Part shown: positions 30,119 to 43,429 of the stretch, piece by piece | Layout: each line of letters opens with the position of its first letter | Position numbering within the stretch: position 1 is the first letter of the stretch | From: Cognatiluteimonas telluris | Lineage (GTDB): Bacteria; Pseudomonadota; Gammaproteobacteria; Xanthomonadales; Xanthomonadaceae | DNA length: 64,000 nucleotides | Reading direction: 5' to 3' | NCBI RefSeq assembly: GCF_011320095.1 | Contig: NZ_JAANOY010000007.1 | Location: 27,360-91,359 of the forward strand | Translations under genes and position numbers: made by a program | The notes under the pieces: model-generated | What the model was told of the DNA's origin: nothing | Seen by the model: only the letters and a program-made list of their open reading frames with translations | The model's database searches: none

Positions 30119-30757
30119 GTGTCGAAGTTCCATTTTCTCAAGCGCATGCTGCAGCGCCCCGCGGCGCCGGCCGAAGCCGCCGCCGTGCCGGCGGACCTCG
30201 TCCCGGCGACCACGGCCGCACCCGCCGAACGCCGCGCGGCAACGCGCCAGCACGCGCGCGAAGGCCTGCGGGTGCTGGTGATCGACGATTCGGCGACGAT
30301 CATCGCGGTGCTCGGCAAGATGCTGCGGCAGAACAACTTCCTGGTCAGCGGCGCCGTCGATGCCGAAACCGGCATCGACCTGGCGCGCGCCGAACGCCCG
30401 GACCTGATCTACCTCGACATCGTGCTGCCGGGCATGAACGGCTTCGACGCCCTGCGCGTGCTGCGCCGCGACCCGGTCACGCGCCAGACGCCGATCATCA
30501 TGATCAGCGGCAACGTGCAGGCGACCGAGCAGTTCTACGTACGCCGCATCGGTGCCGACGACTTCATGAAGAAACCCTTCGGCCGCGGTGAAGTCTTCAC
30601 CCGCATCCAGCAGTTGGTCGAATCCGGCCGCCTGCCCGCGCGCGCCGCGCCGGCGGCGGAGCTCCTCAGCGACGATGGCAGCGTCGCGCCGGCCGATGGC
30701 GAGGAGGCGGCTGCCTGCGTCGCCGCGCACGCAACAGCGACACCGTCGGTGGCCTGA
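30119..30757 (+). CDS. Response-regulator receiver protein, PilH/PilG-like stand-alone receiver
   Basis: The 212-residue product has a receiver domain at residues about 50-170: VLVIDDSATI acidic pair, phospho-acceptor in LIYLDIVLPGMNG, MISGN and the K in FMKKPFGRGEV. It is flanked by Ala/Pro-rich low-complexity tails, and no output domain is present. It is similar to the twitching-motility receivers PilG/PilH, but a direct role in motility is inferred only. The start is GTG at 30119-30121 with GGGGAG about 9 nt upstream. A TAAAAT box at 30078 is a plausible -10 element. Confidence 0.75.
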   Translation: MSKFHFLKRMLQRPAAPAEAAAVPADLVPATTAAPAERRAATRQHAREGLRVLVIDDSATIIAVLGKMLRQNNFLVSGAVDAETGIDLARAERPDLIYLDIVLPGMNGFDALRVLRRDPVTRQTPIIMISGNVQATEQFYVRRIGADDFMKKPFGRGEVFTRIQQLVESGRLPARAAPAAELLSDDGSVAPADGEEAAACVAAHATATPSVA

Positions 30758-31085
30758 CCGCGCGCGCACCGGACGCAACGCGCACCGGGCGCATCGCCTT
30801 GCACATCGCCGCCTGCCTGCACGACCAGGTGCGTACACATCGGTGCCGGCGCATTGCCGCTGGCGTGCGCATCCGCGCGCGCCTGCAGTCGAGCCGCGCG
30901 TGTTGCGGTGCAAAAGCAGCGCCCGCCATCGCCCGCTAGACTCGGTCCTGCGCCCCGGTCCGGAGCGCGCCTGCAGGCCATGCCGTGGGGATTCGCGCAT
31001 GACCCGCCCTCTCCACTGCGTCCGCATGCGGACCGCCGGCGGCGACAGCGCCGCGACCACGCCACCCGAACCGGGAGATCCAATC
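30758..31085. other. 328-bp intergenic stretch without recognised gene
   Basis: Between the receiver gene and the lipoprotein gene. Open frames exist on both strands but have no family features and no ribosome sites. No terminator or clear promoter was found. The extreme GC content makes chance open frames expected. Confidence 0.6.
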
Positions 31086-32129
31086 ATGAGCCATTGCCCT
31101 GCCACGCCTGGCCGCACCGCGGCGATCCTCTGCCTCGCGCTGCTGTTGGCCGCCTGCAGCCGTCCTGCGGACGACAGCACGTCGACCGAAGGCGCAGCCC
31201 GGGCGGCGACGCCACCGCCGATGGGCCAGGCGGGTGGGGGCCACGCAACCACGGCGACCGAGGCCGGTGCGCCCGGGGACGCACCAGGCGACGCCTCGTC
31301 GCCCGCATCCGGGGATGCGCCTGCGCTGCCGTCACCGCGCGATGGCGGGGACACGCAGGCCAGCGACGACTGGCCCGCGCTGCGCGATGTGCCCGCGGGC
31401 GTTCTCGCCTGGACGGTGGTCTACGACGGCACCGGGACGACGCGGACATCGGAATTGAAGGAGGTCGCCACCCTGCATCGCGAACTGCACGGCACGGCGC
31501 ACATGAGCGGCGGCGCCGGCAACCCTGACGAAGCGCCACCCGCAACCCCCATGGACGGCATCAACGCGGCGATGCAGGCCTGCGGGGATGACATGGCCTG
31601 CCAGCAGGCCGCTGCAATGAAGGCGGTGGCGCTGGCGCGCAAGGACCCCGGTGCGCTGGAGCGCGGCATGCGTACCGCCATGACCGAAGCCCAGCGCGAC
31701 ACCACCTGGGGCGCGGCGTCCTGCAAGGCGACCGTGGTGGTCAACGACCGCGCGACGTGGAGTGGGATGACGCCGGGTGGTTACAACACCGGCGTCGGCA
31801 CGCGCATCGGCAAACGCGCCATCGACGACTGCTCGGTCGACAGGCGCCCGAGCCTGGTGGCGGATGACAACAGCAGGACCTATACGCTGGCGCTGCCTGC
31901 CGTGGGCACGCGCGTCGATCGCACGCTCGGTGGGCGGCCCGATCCCGTGCCGAGCAACATCGAGCTGCCGGCGCTGCTGGTCCAGCACATCCGCTACGAC
32001 CGGCTCGATCGCCCCCTGCGCGGGAGCATCACGCTGCATACCGGCAGCGACAGCGGCGTGTGGAGCGAAGGCTGGAAGGTGCCGCTGACCGAGAAGATCA
32101 GCTGGACCTTCACCCCCGAGGCGCACTGA
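31086..32129 (+). CDS. Hypothetical lipoprotein with low-complexity linker
   Basis: The 347-residue product begins with a clear lipoprotein signal (RTAAILCLALLLAACS, cysteine at about residue 24). A Gly/Ala/Pro/Asp/Ser-rich linker of some 65 residues follows, then a folded domain of about 240 residues that I do not recognise. That domain has four cysteines in two pairs (ACGDDMACQQ, and SCKA with DDCSVD) and a beta-rich end (LLVQHIRYDRLDRPL, EKISWTFTPEAH). Repeated aromatic/charged beta strands suggest a periplasmic or surface domain. The ATG is fixed by the signal peptide; upstream open codons are not part of it. No operon partner. Confidence 0.75.
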   Translation: MSHCPATPGRTAAILCLALLLAACSRPADDSTSTEGAARAATPPPMGQAGGGHATTATEAGAPGDAPGDASSPASGDAPALPSPRDGGDTQASDDWPALRDVPAGVLAWTVVYDGTGTTRTSELKEVATLHRELHGTAHMSGGAGNPDEAPPATPMDGINAAMQACGDDMACQQAAAMKAVALARKDPGALERGMRTAMTEAQRDTTWGAASCKATVVVNDRATWSGMTPGGYNTGVGTRIGKRAIDDCSVDRRPSLVADDNSRTYTLALPAVGTRVDRTLGGRPDPVPSNIELPALLVQHIRYDRLDRPLRGSITLHTGSDSGVWSEGWKVPLTEKISWTFTPEAH

Positions 32130-32192
32130 TCTGCAACCTGGTGATCGCCGCGGCGGCCGCCGCCAACGGCGCGCCGGCGTCGCGGCACCGCC

Positions 32193-34775
<2,583 letters not shown>

Positions 34776-34829
34776 GGGTGGCTCCTTGGAGGCAAGCGTG
34801 CGGCCCGGGCCGCGGCGGCGATGTGAGAA

Positions 34830-34857
34830 ACGTGGGGGTGCCGTGGCCGCCTTCAAC
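34830..34857 (-). promoter_or_regulatory. Sigma-32 (RpoH) heat-shock promoter of clpB
   Basis: On the minus strand GTTGAA (34857-34852), a 14-nt spacer and CCCCACGT (34837-34830) match the heat-shock consensus CTTGAA-N13/14-CCCCATNT with two mismatches. The -10 block ends 54 bp before the clpB ATG, leaving room for a leader of about 45-50 nt. Confidence 0.75.
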
Positions 34858-34956
34858 CGTTGCGGCGCGTTGTTGCTGGTGGCGGCGGGGCGGCGGCGAT
34901 AGACTCCCGCCGCGGAATTTGCGCTGGATTTGCGGGTTGAGGGCCGGGGGGCTGGC

Positions 34957-35724
34957 ATGAGTGTGGTGGGATCGCGGGCGGGCCAATGGCCGCTCCGGCA
35001 CGCGGCGTGGGCCGTGTTCAATGCGTTGCAACTGGTGTTCACGCTGGCATGGACCGCGGGTTGGATCTGCCTGGCGCTGCTGGTGCGCCTGCTCGGCGCG
35101 CGGCGGCTGCCGCTGCGGATGGCGGCGCGCTGCTGGGCGCCGGGGCTGCTTGGCGGTGCCGGGGCGCGGTTGGACGTCGCCGGCCTGGAGGGCGTCGACT
35201 GGAGCCGGCCGCTGGTGCTGGTGGCCAACCACCAGTCGGTGATCGATGCCTGCGCGTTGTTCCGGGTGGTGCCGACGCCGCTGCGCTTCGTGCTCAAGCA
35301 GGAAATGACCCGGATGCCGTTCGTGGGCTGGTATGCCCGGTGCATGGGGATGGTCTTCATCGAGCGCGGCAGCGCGCGCAGCTCGCCCCAGCGCCTGCGC
35401 GAAGCGGTGGAGCTGGTGCGTGGCGGCGCGCAGCTGTGCGCATTCCCGGAAGGCACGCGCAGCCGCGACGGCAGCGTCGGTCCGTTCAAGGGCGGCGTGT
35501 TGCAGGTGGCGATCGCGGCGGGCGTGCCGGTGGTGCCGGTGGCGATCAGCGGCAGCGGCGCGGTATTGCCCAGCGCGGGCTTCCGGGTGCGCCCGGGGAC
35601 GATCCGGCTGCGCTTCGGGACCCCGATCGCAACCACCGGGCTGCAGGTCGAGGACCGCAACCGGCTCGCACGCCAGGCGCGCGAGGCGGTGATCGACCTG
35701 CTGCATCCGGCGCCGGGCCGCTGA
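34957..35724 (+). CDS. plsC: 1-acyl-sn-glycerol-3-phosphate acyltransferase (PlsC family)
   Basis: The 255-residue membrane-bound acyltransferase adds the second fatty acyl chain in phosphatidate synthesis. An N-terminal hydrophobic segment ([20 protein letters not shown]) is followed by the catalytic NHQSVIDA (HxxxxD), the [13 protein letters not shown] block, FIERGSAR and the acceptor-binding [10 protein letters not shown]. The ATG at 34957 has a G-rich GGGGGG ribosome site; the frame is open nine codons further upstream. Divergent from clpB. Confidence 0.92.
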   Translation: MSVVGSRAGQWPLRHAAWAVFNALQLVFTLAWTAGWICLALLVRLLGARRLPLRMAARCWAPGLLGGAGARLDVAGLEGVDWSRPLVLVANHQSVIDACALFRVVPTPLRFVLKQEMTRMPFVGWYARCMGMVFIERGSARSSPQRLREAVELVRGGAQLCAFPEGTRSRDGSVGPFKGGVLQVAIAAGVPVVPVAISGSGAVLPSAGFRVRPGTIRLRFGTPIATTGLQVEDRNRLARQAREAVIDLLHPAPGR

Positions 35725-35809
35725 GCCGGGGCGCGCTTGCCTGCACGGCGCGGAGGGGCCGATGGCTGCCGGCCCGCGCGTGTGAACCTTTCGCTAACGC
35801 GCCGATGAT

Positions 35810-35815
35810 GACAAT
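35810..35815 (+). promoter_or_regulatory. -10 element for leaderless otsB transcript
   Basis: GACAAT is separated by six bases from the otsB ATG, the spacing at which the start codon itself would be the first transcribed base. The -35 region is poor. No ribosome site precedes the ATG. Confidence 0.45.
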
Positions 35816-35821
35816 GCGCGG

Positions 35822-36571
35822 ATGCCAGCCCGCAGCGACGACCTGCGCAGGCCGCGCCCGCCGACGCCCGCCGATGACTGGGCGCTGTTCCTCGACGTCG
35901 ACGGCTGCCTGCTCGATTTTGCCGACACGCCCGACACGGTGATCGTGCCGCCGACGTTGCGGGCGACGCTGGATGCCGTCTCGCAACGCCTGGACGGCGC
36001 CGTCGCACTGGTCAGCGGGCGCTCGCTGGCCAGCATCGATGCCCTGTTCGCGCCGTTGCAGCTGTCGGCGTCTGGCCTGCATGGCACCGAACACCGCAGC
36101 CAGGCCCGGCATGTCGCCGCGCCGGCCATCCCGCCAGCGCTGCATGCGATCCGCGAGGAAGCGGGGCAGGTCGTGCGCGCCTGGCCCGGCGCGCTGGTCG
36201 AGGACAAGGGGCCGGCGCTGGCGCTGCATTGGCGCGTCGCGCCGCAGGCGGGCGAGGCGCTGCGCAATTTCGCCGAAGTGGCCTTGCCGCGCTTGCCGGG
36301 CTATTGCCTGCAGCACGGCGACAGCGTGGTCGAATTGCGGCCGGCCGCCAGCGACAAGGGCGGCGCCATCCTGGCGTTGATGGACGAGCCACCGTTCCGC
36401 GGCCGGGTGCCGGTGTTCCTCGGCGATGACCTGACCGACGAGAGCGGCTTTGCCATCGTCAATGCGCATCATGGCGTGAGCGTGCTGGTCGGCGCGCGCG
36501 AACCCAGCGCCGCGCATTACGGCCTGCGCGATCCCGGCGCGGTGCGCGACTGGCTGGCCGCGCTGGCCTGA
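35822..36571 (+). CDS. otsB: Trehalose-6-phosphate phosphatase
   Basis: The 249-residue HAD phosphatase removes the phosphate from trehalose 6-phosphate, the second step of trehalose synthesis. [12 protein letters not shown] holds the nucleophile Asp25 and acid Asp27 (the usual Thr after Gly is Cys here). [13 protein letters not shown] is motif 2, [11 protein letters not shown] is a substrate-binding segment and [12 protein letters not shown] is motif 4. The gene starts the otsB-GH15-otsA operon; the next start is 14 bp downstream. Confidence 0.95.
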   Translation: MPARSDDLRRPRPPTPADDWALFLDVDGCLLDFADTPDTVIVPPTLRATLDAVSQRLDGAVALVSGRSLASIDALFAPLQLSASGLHGTEHRSQARHVAAPAIPPALHAIREEAGQVVRAWPGALVEDKGPALALHWRVAPQAGEALRNFAEVALPRLPGYCLQHGDSVVELRPAASDKGGAILALMDEPPFRGRVPVFLGDDLTDESGFAIVNAHHGVSVLVGAREPSAAHYGLRDPGAVRDWLAALA

Positions 36572-36584
36572 GGACGGACAAAGG

Positions 36585-38393
36585 ATGACAACGATGACGC
36601 AGGATGCTTCCACGGCCGCGGCCAACCTCGACCTGGGCCTGGTCGGCAACGGCAGTTTCGGCGCGCTGATCGATGCGCGCGGGCGCGTGGTGTGGGCCTG
36701 CGTGCCGACCTTCGACGGCGATCCCGCGTTCTGCGCGCTGCTGCAGCCGCAGGCCGAAGGCGGCGACTGGACGATCGAGCTGGAGGACTTCGACCACGCC
36801 GAGCAGTTCTACCTCGACAACACCGCGGTCCTGCGCACGGTGCTGCACGACCGCCATGGCGGTGCCGTCGAGCTGACCGATTTCGCGCCGCGCTGGCGCC
36901 GCAACGGGCGCTTCTACCGGCCGGTGATGCTGGTGCGACGCGTGCGCCTGCTGGCCGGCAGCCCGCGCATCCGCGTGCGCCTGCGTCCGCTCACCGACTG
37001 GGGCGCGCAGGTGCCCGAGCGCAGCTGGGGCAGCAATCACATGCGCTTCCTGCTGACCGGGATGACCTGGCGGTTGACCTGCGACGCGCCGCTGCGGCTG
37101 GTGCGCGATGCGCTGCCATTCCTGCTGGAGAACGACCTGCACTTCGTGCTCGGCCCGGATGAAACCCTGACCCAGCCGATCGAAGCCTTCGTGCGCGACG
37201 CCGAGCGCGAGACCATCCATTACTGGCGCGAGTGGGTGCGCTACCTGTCGATCCCGCTGGAGTGGCAGGACGCCGTGATCCGCAGCGCGATCACGCTCAA
37301 GCTGTGCCAGTACGAGGACACCGGCGCGATCGTGGCGGCGATGACCACCTCGATCCCGGAAGCGCCGCACACGCCGCGCAACTGGGATTACCGCTACTGC
37401 TGGCTGCGCGATTCGGCGTTCGTGGTGCGCGCGCTCAACCGCCTGGGCGCGACCCGCAGCATGGAGGAATACATCAGTTACATCGCCAACCTGGTCGCCG
37501 GCGAGGACCGCGCGCTGCAGCCGGTCTACGGGATCGGCTTCGAGACCACGCTGGCCGAGGACGAGGTGGCGAGCCTGGCCGGCTATCGCGGCATGGGCCC
37601 GGTGCGGCGCGGCAACCTGGCCTGGTTGCAGCAGCAGCACGACGTCTACGGCAGCGTGGTGCTGGCGTCGGCGCAGCTGTTCTTCGACCAGCGCCTGGAG
37701 CACCGCGGCGACATCGCGATGTTCCGGCGCCTGGAACCGCTGGGCGTGCGCGCGTTCGCGCTGCACGACCAGCCCGATGCGGGGCTGTGGGAATTCCGCG
37801 GGCGCGCGCACGTGCACACCTATTCGAGCGTGATGTGCTGGGCCGCGTGCGACCGGCTGTCGCGCATCGCCGGGCGCTTCGCGCTGGCCGACCGCGTGCT
37901 GTACTGGCGCGAGCGCGCAGACATCATCCGCGAGCGCGTGTTGCGCGAAGCCTGGAATGCCGAGCGCGGCCACTTCGCCGACGCCTTCGGCGGCGAACGC
38001 CTGGATGCGAGCCTGCTGCTGCTCGCCGACCTGGGGTTCGTCGACGCGATGGATCCGCGGTTCGTCGCCACGGTCGAGGCCATCGGCCGCGACCTGCGCC
38101 GCGGCGATGCGCTGTTCCGCTACATCGCCGCCGACGACTTCGGCCATCCGGAAACCAGCTTCACCATCTGCACGTTCTGGTACATCGATGCGCTGGCCGC
38201 GATCGGTCGCATGGACGAGGCGCGCGGGATGTTCGAGCGGCTGCTGGCGCGGCGCAATCCGCTGGGCCTGCTGTCCGAGGACCTGGCCTTCGACGATGGC
38301 GAAGCCTGGGGGAACTTCCCGCAGACGTATTCGCACGTGGGGCTGATCAACGCCGCGATGCGACTGAGCCGTCCCTGGCAGGACGCGACGTGA
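36585..38393 (+). CDS. Glycoside hydrolase family 15 protein (trehalase/glucoamylase-like)
   Basis: The 602-residue GH15 enzyme has an N-terminal beta domain (LGLVGNGSFGALIDARGRVVW) and an (alpha/alpha)6 barrel with NWDYRYCWLRDSAF, typical of bacterial GH15 trehalases. SEDLAFDDGEAWGNFPQTYSHVGLI near the C-terminus supplies the catalytic base region. In xanthomonads and mycobacteria members split trehalose to two glucoses. Its position between otsB and otsA joins a degrading enzyme to trehalose synthesis. Start may be ATG 36585 or ATG 36594; the second has AAGG at better spacing. Confidence 0.9.
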   Translation: MTTMTQDASTAAANLDLGLVGNGSFGALIDARGRVVWACVPTFDGDPAFCALLQPQAEGGDWTIELEDFDHAEQFYLDNTAVLRTVLHDRHGGAVELTDFAPRWRRNGRFYRPVMLVRRVRLLAGSPRIRVRLRPLTDWGAQVPERSWGSNHMRFLLTGMTWRLTCDAPLRLVRDALPFLLENDLHFVLGPDETLTQPIEAFVRDAERETIHYWREWVRYLSIPLEWQDAVIRSAITLKLCQYEDTGAIVAAMTTSIPEAPHTPRNWDYRYCWLRDSAFVVRALNRLGATRSMEEYISYIANLVAGEDRALQPVYGIGFETTLAEDEVASLAGYRGMGPVRRGNLAWLQQQHDVYGSVVLASAQLFFDQRLEHRGDIAMFRRLEPLGVRAFALHDQPDAGLWEFRGRAHVHTYSSVMCWAACDRLSRIAGRFALADRVLYWRERADIIRERVLREAWNAERGHFADAFGGERLDASLLLLADLGFVDAMDPRFVATVEAIGRDLRRGDALFRYIAADDFGHPETSFTICTFWYIDALAAIGRMDEARGMFERLLARRNPLGLLSEDLAFDDGEAWGNFPQTYSHVGLINAAMRLSRPWQDAT

Positions 38394-39760
38394 GCCGACT
38401 GGTCGTCGTCTCCAATCGCGTCCCGCTGCCTTCAGCCAGGAGCCGCGCCGGCGGGCTCACGGTGGCGCTGCATGCGGCCTTGTCCGAGCACGGCGGCCTG
38501 TGGTTCGGCTGGAGCGGGCGCCGCGTGCGTGGCGCCTCGGGCGAGGAGCACGTCGAGCGCGACGGCAACATCACCTATCGCACGATCGACCTGTCGTGGA
38601 GCGACTTCGAGGAGTACTACAACGGCTTCGCCAATCGCACCCTGTGGCCGCTGCTGCACTTCCGCATGGACCTGGTCGATTACAACCGCGAGACCTGGGA
38701 CGGCTATCGGCGGGTGAACGCGCTGTTCGCCGAGCGCCTGGCGCGCGAGCTGCGCCCGGACGACATCGTCTGGGTGCACGACTACCATCTGATCCCGCTG
38801 GCGCAGGGCTTGCGCGAGCACGGCATCGACAACCGGATCGGGTTCTTCCTGCATGTGCCGATGCCGTCGTCGGACCTGCTGGCGGCCTTGCCGGCGCATC
38901 GCGAAGTCTTCGCCGCCTTGTCCTCGTACGACCTGGTCGGGTTCCAGACCGCGCGCGACCTGGAACGCTTCCAGGATTACGTGCGCCTGTTCGGTGGCGG
39001 CCGGGTCATCGGCCAGGGCCAGCTGGAGACGGCCGAAGGCCATCGCTTCCGTGCCGGCGCCTTCCCGATCAGCATCGACACCGGGAAGATCGCGCAGCAG
39101 GCCGCGGCCGCGGAAAGGAAACTCCCGGTGCAGAAGCTGCGCGACAGCCTGACCGGCCGCCAGCTGGCGATCGGCGTGGACCGGCTGGATTATTCCAAGG
39201 GCATGCCCGAGCGCTTCCGCGCGTTCGAACGGCACCTGGAGCGGCATCCGGAGCGGCGCGGGTTGCTGACGTTCCTGCAGATCGCGCCGCCCTCGCGCGG
39301 CGAGGTGCCCGAATACCAGGCGCTGCGGCAGGAGCTCGAAGGCGTGGCCGGACATATCAACGGACTGCATGCGGCCCCGGACTGGACGCCGCTGCGCTAT
39401 GTCAACCGCAACTTTCCGCATGACGTGCTAACCGGGTTTTTCCGCCTGGCCGACGTAGGACTGGTCACGCCGCTGCGCGACGGGATGAACCTGGTGGCCA
39501 AGGAATTCGTCGCTTCGCAGGATGAAAACGATCCTGGCGTGCTGGTGCTCTCGCGCTTCGCCGGCGCCGCGAGCGAGCTGGGCGAGGCGCTGCAGGTCAA
39601 TCCCTACGACCTGGACGGCGTGGCCGATGCCATCGCCCAGGCCTGCGTGATGCCGCTGGCCGAGCGCCGCGAGCGCTGGCACGCGATGATGGAGACGCTC
39701 AAGCGCCACGACATCGAAGCCTGGCGGCGAAGTTATCTCGGGGCGTTGGCGGCGGCCTAG
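38390..39760 (+). CDS. otsA: Trehalose-6-phosphate synthase
   Basis: The 456-residue GT20 enzyme forms trehalose 6-phosphate from UDP-glucose and glucose 6-phosphate. [12 protein letters not shown] starts the family, followed by [43 protein letters not shown] and [16 protein letters not shown]. The start is GTG 38390-38392, which overlaps the GH15 stop (GTGA), so the three trehalose genes are co-translated. The length agrees with E. coli OtsA (474), slightly shorter at the C-terminus. Confidence 0.96.
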   Translation: MSRLVVVSNRVPLPSARSRAGGLTVALHAALSEHGGLWFGWSGRRVRGASGEEHVERDGNITYRTIDLSWSDFEEYYNGFANRTLWPLLHFRMDLVDYNRETWDGYRRVNALFAERLARELRPDDIVWVHDYHLIPLAQGLREHGIDNRIGFFLHVPMPSSDLLAALPAHREVFAALSSYDLVGFQTARDLERFQDYVRLFGGGRVIGQGQLETAEGHRFRAGAFPISIDTGKIAQQAAAAERKLPVQKLRDSLTGRQLAIGVDRLDYSKGMPERFRAFERHLERHPERRGLLTFLQIAPPSRGEVPEYQALRQELEGVAGHINGLHAAPDWTPLRYVNRNFPHDVLTGFFRLADVGLVTPLRDGMNLVAKEFVASQDENDPGVLVLSRFAGAASELGEALQVNPYDLDGVADAIAQACVMPLAERRERWHAMMETLKRHDIEAWRRSYLGALAAA

Positions 39761-39856
39761 TGCGGTTTTCCCTTCAATCTTTGGCCTGAACGCCGGAGTG
39801 CGCCGGGATCCACGCTTGCCGCTCCTACACGTGCGGCGACAGCCGGTCGCCGGCAT

Positions 39857-39877
39857 TCCCTTGCGCGCGGCGGCGCG
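39857..39877. repeat. Dispersed GC-rich intergenic repeat (family E), copy 2
   Basis: Matches the 21-bp core of copies 27060-27080 and 50532-50552 with one mismatch (T for G at the sixth base). Lies in the 167-bp gap between otsA and the ABC-F gene. Confidence 0.55.
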
Positions 39878-39915
39878 GCGGGTTGCACCGCGATACGACG
39901 GCTTCGGCGGCGCGT

Positions 39916-39921
39916 TAAAAT
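39916..39921 (+). promoter_or_regulatory. -10 element for leaderless ABC-F transcript
   Basis: TAAAAT stands six bases before the ATG at 39928, so the predicted first base of the mRNA is the start codon. No ribosome site is seen between them; the -35 region is weak. Confidence 0.5.
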
Positions 39922-39927
39922 CGGCGG

Positions 39928-41922
<1,995 letters not shown>

Positions 41923-41963
41923 GAACCCGCGTGTCGGCACGTCTACCCGCCGTCCTCGCCGGG

Positions 41964-42029
41964 GCGGCTTCAGCCGCGAGCTCTTCGCCCGGTCGACGCG
42001 GCCCGGAAAAAGCTCGCGGCTGAAGCCGC
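41964..42029. repeat. Perfect 19-bp inverted repeat (family B)
   Basis: Arms 41964-41982 and 42011-42029 are exact reverse complements (GCGGCTTCAGCCGCGAGCT) around a 28-bp centre. It lies between the ABC-F gene and the convergent SIMPL-domain gene, where it may also act as a transcript end, but no T-run follows. The arms resemble widespread xanthomonad intergenic palindromes. Confidence 0.8.
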
Positions 42030-42080
42030 TCCGACGAAAGCAATGCCCGCCGTCGGACGCCGCATTGCGTCCCGCCGCCT

Positions 42081-42797
42081 TCAATCCTTGAGGAAATACT
42101 CCACCGTCGTCACCACCCGCACTTTCTTCACCTGCGGGCTGCCCTGGTCGCGGTCGCTGATGTCGACCACGCCCTGGTTCGCGCTGCGGATGCCGCCGAT
42201 GCGGGCGCCGGAATCCTTGGCGAACTGCTCGGCCGACTTGCGCGCGTTCGCTGTCGCCTCGGCGATCAGTGCCGGCTTGATCGCGTTGAGCCTGGTGTAT
42301 TCGAAGTCCGGTTCGCTGGCGCCGCCATCCTCGCTGCCGATCATCACGCCGTGGGCGACGAGCTCGCCGCTGCGGCGCAGTACCGCCAGTGCGCGGGCGA
42401 CGTTGGACGTGCGCAGCGTCACCGTGGTCGAGTAGCGATAGCGTTCCGGCGGCCGGTTGTCGCCCGAGGCCCACGCCCACCGATCCTGCAGCCGCGGCGG
42501 CGAAACCATGATCTCCGCCGGGCTGAAACCGGCGTCGACGAAGAACGCGCGGATCGTCGCCGTGTTGGCTTCGAGCTTGGACTGCACCTCGGCCAGGTCG
42601 TTGCCGCCCACGGTGTGCGGCAGAGGCCAGACGACCAGGTCGGCATCGACGATCTTCTCCGCCGAGCCCTTGACGGTGACGTAGCGGTCGCCGGTGCGCA
42701 GCCCGGTCATGCCTTGCGCCACGAACCAGCCGGCGCCCAGCAGGCCCAGCGCGAGCAGCAATGCGGCGATGATCGAACGGGCCGGGGATGCGGTCAT
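42081..42797 (-). CDS. SIMPL domain (DUF541) periplasmic/membrane-anchored protein
   Basis: The 238-residue protein has an N-terminal hydrophobic anchor (SIIAALLLALGLLGAGWFVA) without a clear cleavage site. A SIMPL/DUF541 domain follows: YVTVKGSAEKIVDADLVVWPL, AFFVDAGFSPAEIMVSPPRL and a late RVVTTVEYFLKD. SIMPL proteins are conserved and periplasmic or surface-exposed; their biochemical role is not settled. It is convergent with the ABC-F gene and divergent from the FmdB-like gene. Confidence 0.87.
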   Translation of the reverse strand: MTASPARSIIAALLLALGLLGAGWFVAQGMTGLRTGDRYVTVKGSAEKIVDADLVVWPLPHTVGGNDLAEVQSKLEANTATIRAFFVDAGFSPAEIMVSPPRLQDRWAWASGDNRPPERYRYSTTVTLRTSNVARALAVLRRSGELVAHGVMIGSEDGGASEPDFEYTRLNAIKPALIAEATANARKSAEQFAKDSGARIGGIRSANQGVVDISDRDQGSPQVKKVRVVTTVEYFLKD

Positions 42798-42908
42798 TGC
42801 GGGCGCCTGTCGAGGGATGTCGACGACACCATACGGCCCAGCGGCTTGAAAGCGGCCGCCCAGGCCTCACACTGACGGCAGGTTTCCACTGCGACTTCCG
42901 ATCCCGCC

Positions 42909-43262
42909 ATGCCGATCTACGCCTTCGTCTGCACTGCCTGCGGCCACCAGTTCGATCGCCTGCAGAAGCTCTCCGACCCCGATCCCAGCGCGTGCCCGAC
43001 CTGCAGCGCCGGGGCGGTCAAGCGCCAGCTGACCGCGCCCAGTTTCCGCCTGGCCGGCAGCGGCTGGTATGAGACCGACTTCAAGAAGGACGGCGACAAG
43101 AAGCGCAATCTCAGCGAGAAGGGCGGCGAGGCGAAGACCGAAGCCAAGGCCGACGCCAAGCCCGCCACCTCCTCCGGCGACGCCGCGCCCGCGGCGAAAT
43201 CCGAGGCCAAGCCGGCCAAGACCGAGTCGCCCGCCGCCAAACCGGCCGCCGGCACGCCCTGA
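42909..43262 (+). CDS. FmdB-type zinc-ribbon protein with Lys/Ala-rich tail
   Basis: The first 60 residues are a compact zinc ribbon with two CxxC pairs: [16 protein letters not shown] and CPTCSAG, then [12 protein letters not shown]. The remaining 50 residues are almost only Ala, Lys, Pro, Glu, Ser and Thr in a repeated KPA/EAK pattern like histone H1 tails. The family is often annotated as putative regulatory protein; function is unknown. It stands 167 bp before aspS, and the same pair is seen in many xanthomonads. Confidence 0.87.
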   Translation: MPIYAFVCTACGHQFDRLQKLSDPDPSACPTCSAGAVKRQLTAPSFRLAGSGWYETDFKKDGDKKRNLSEKGGEAKTEAKADAKPATSSGDAAPAAKSEAKPAKTESPAAKPAAGTP

Positions 43263-43429
43263 CGCGGCGCCCGCGCGAGGCCGCGGCTAAACTAGCGGGC
43301 TGTTCCCTTGCCGTCCGGCGAGGGCGCCCGGCGGGTGGCCCAGGCACGGGGCACCCGCTGCTCCCGCCCGGCCGCGCCCCAACCCGAGCCCGCGTCCGGC
43401 GGCGCGGGATTCCACCAGCGGAGTGTTCG

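Noticed and set aside
34776..36008. N-terminal extension of clpB by 411 codons
   Set aside because: Homology begins at 34775, with a good ribosome site and a heat-shock promoter there; the extension is antisense to plsC.
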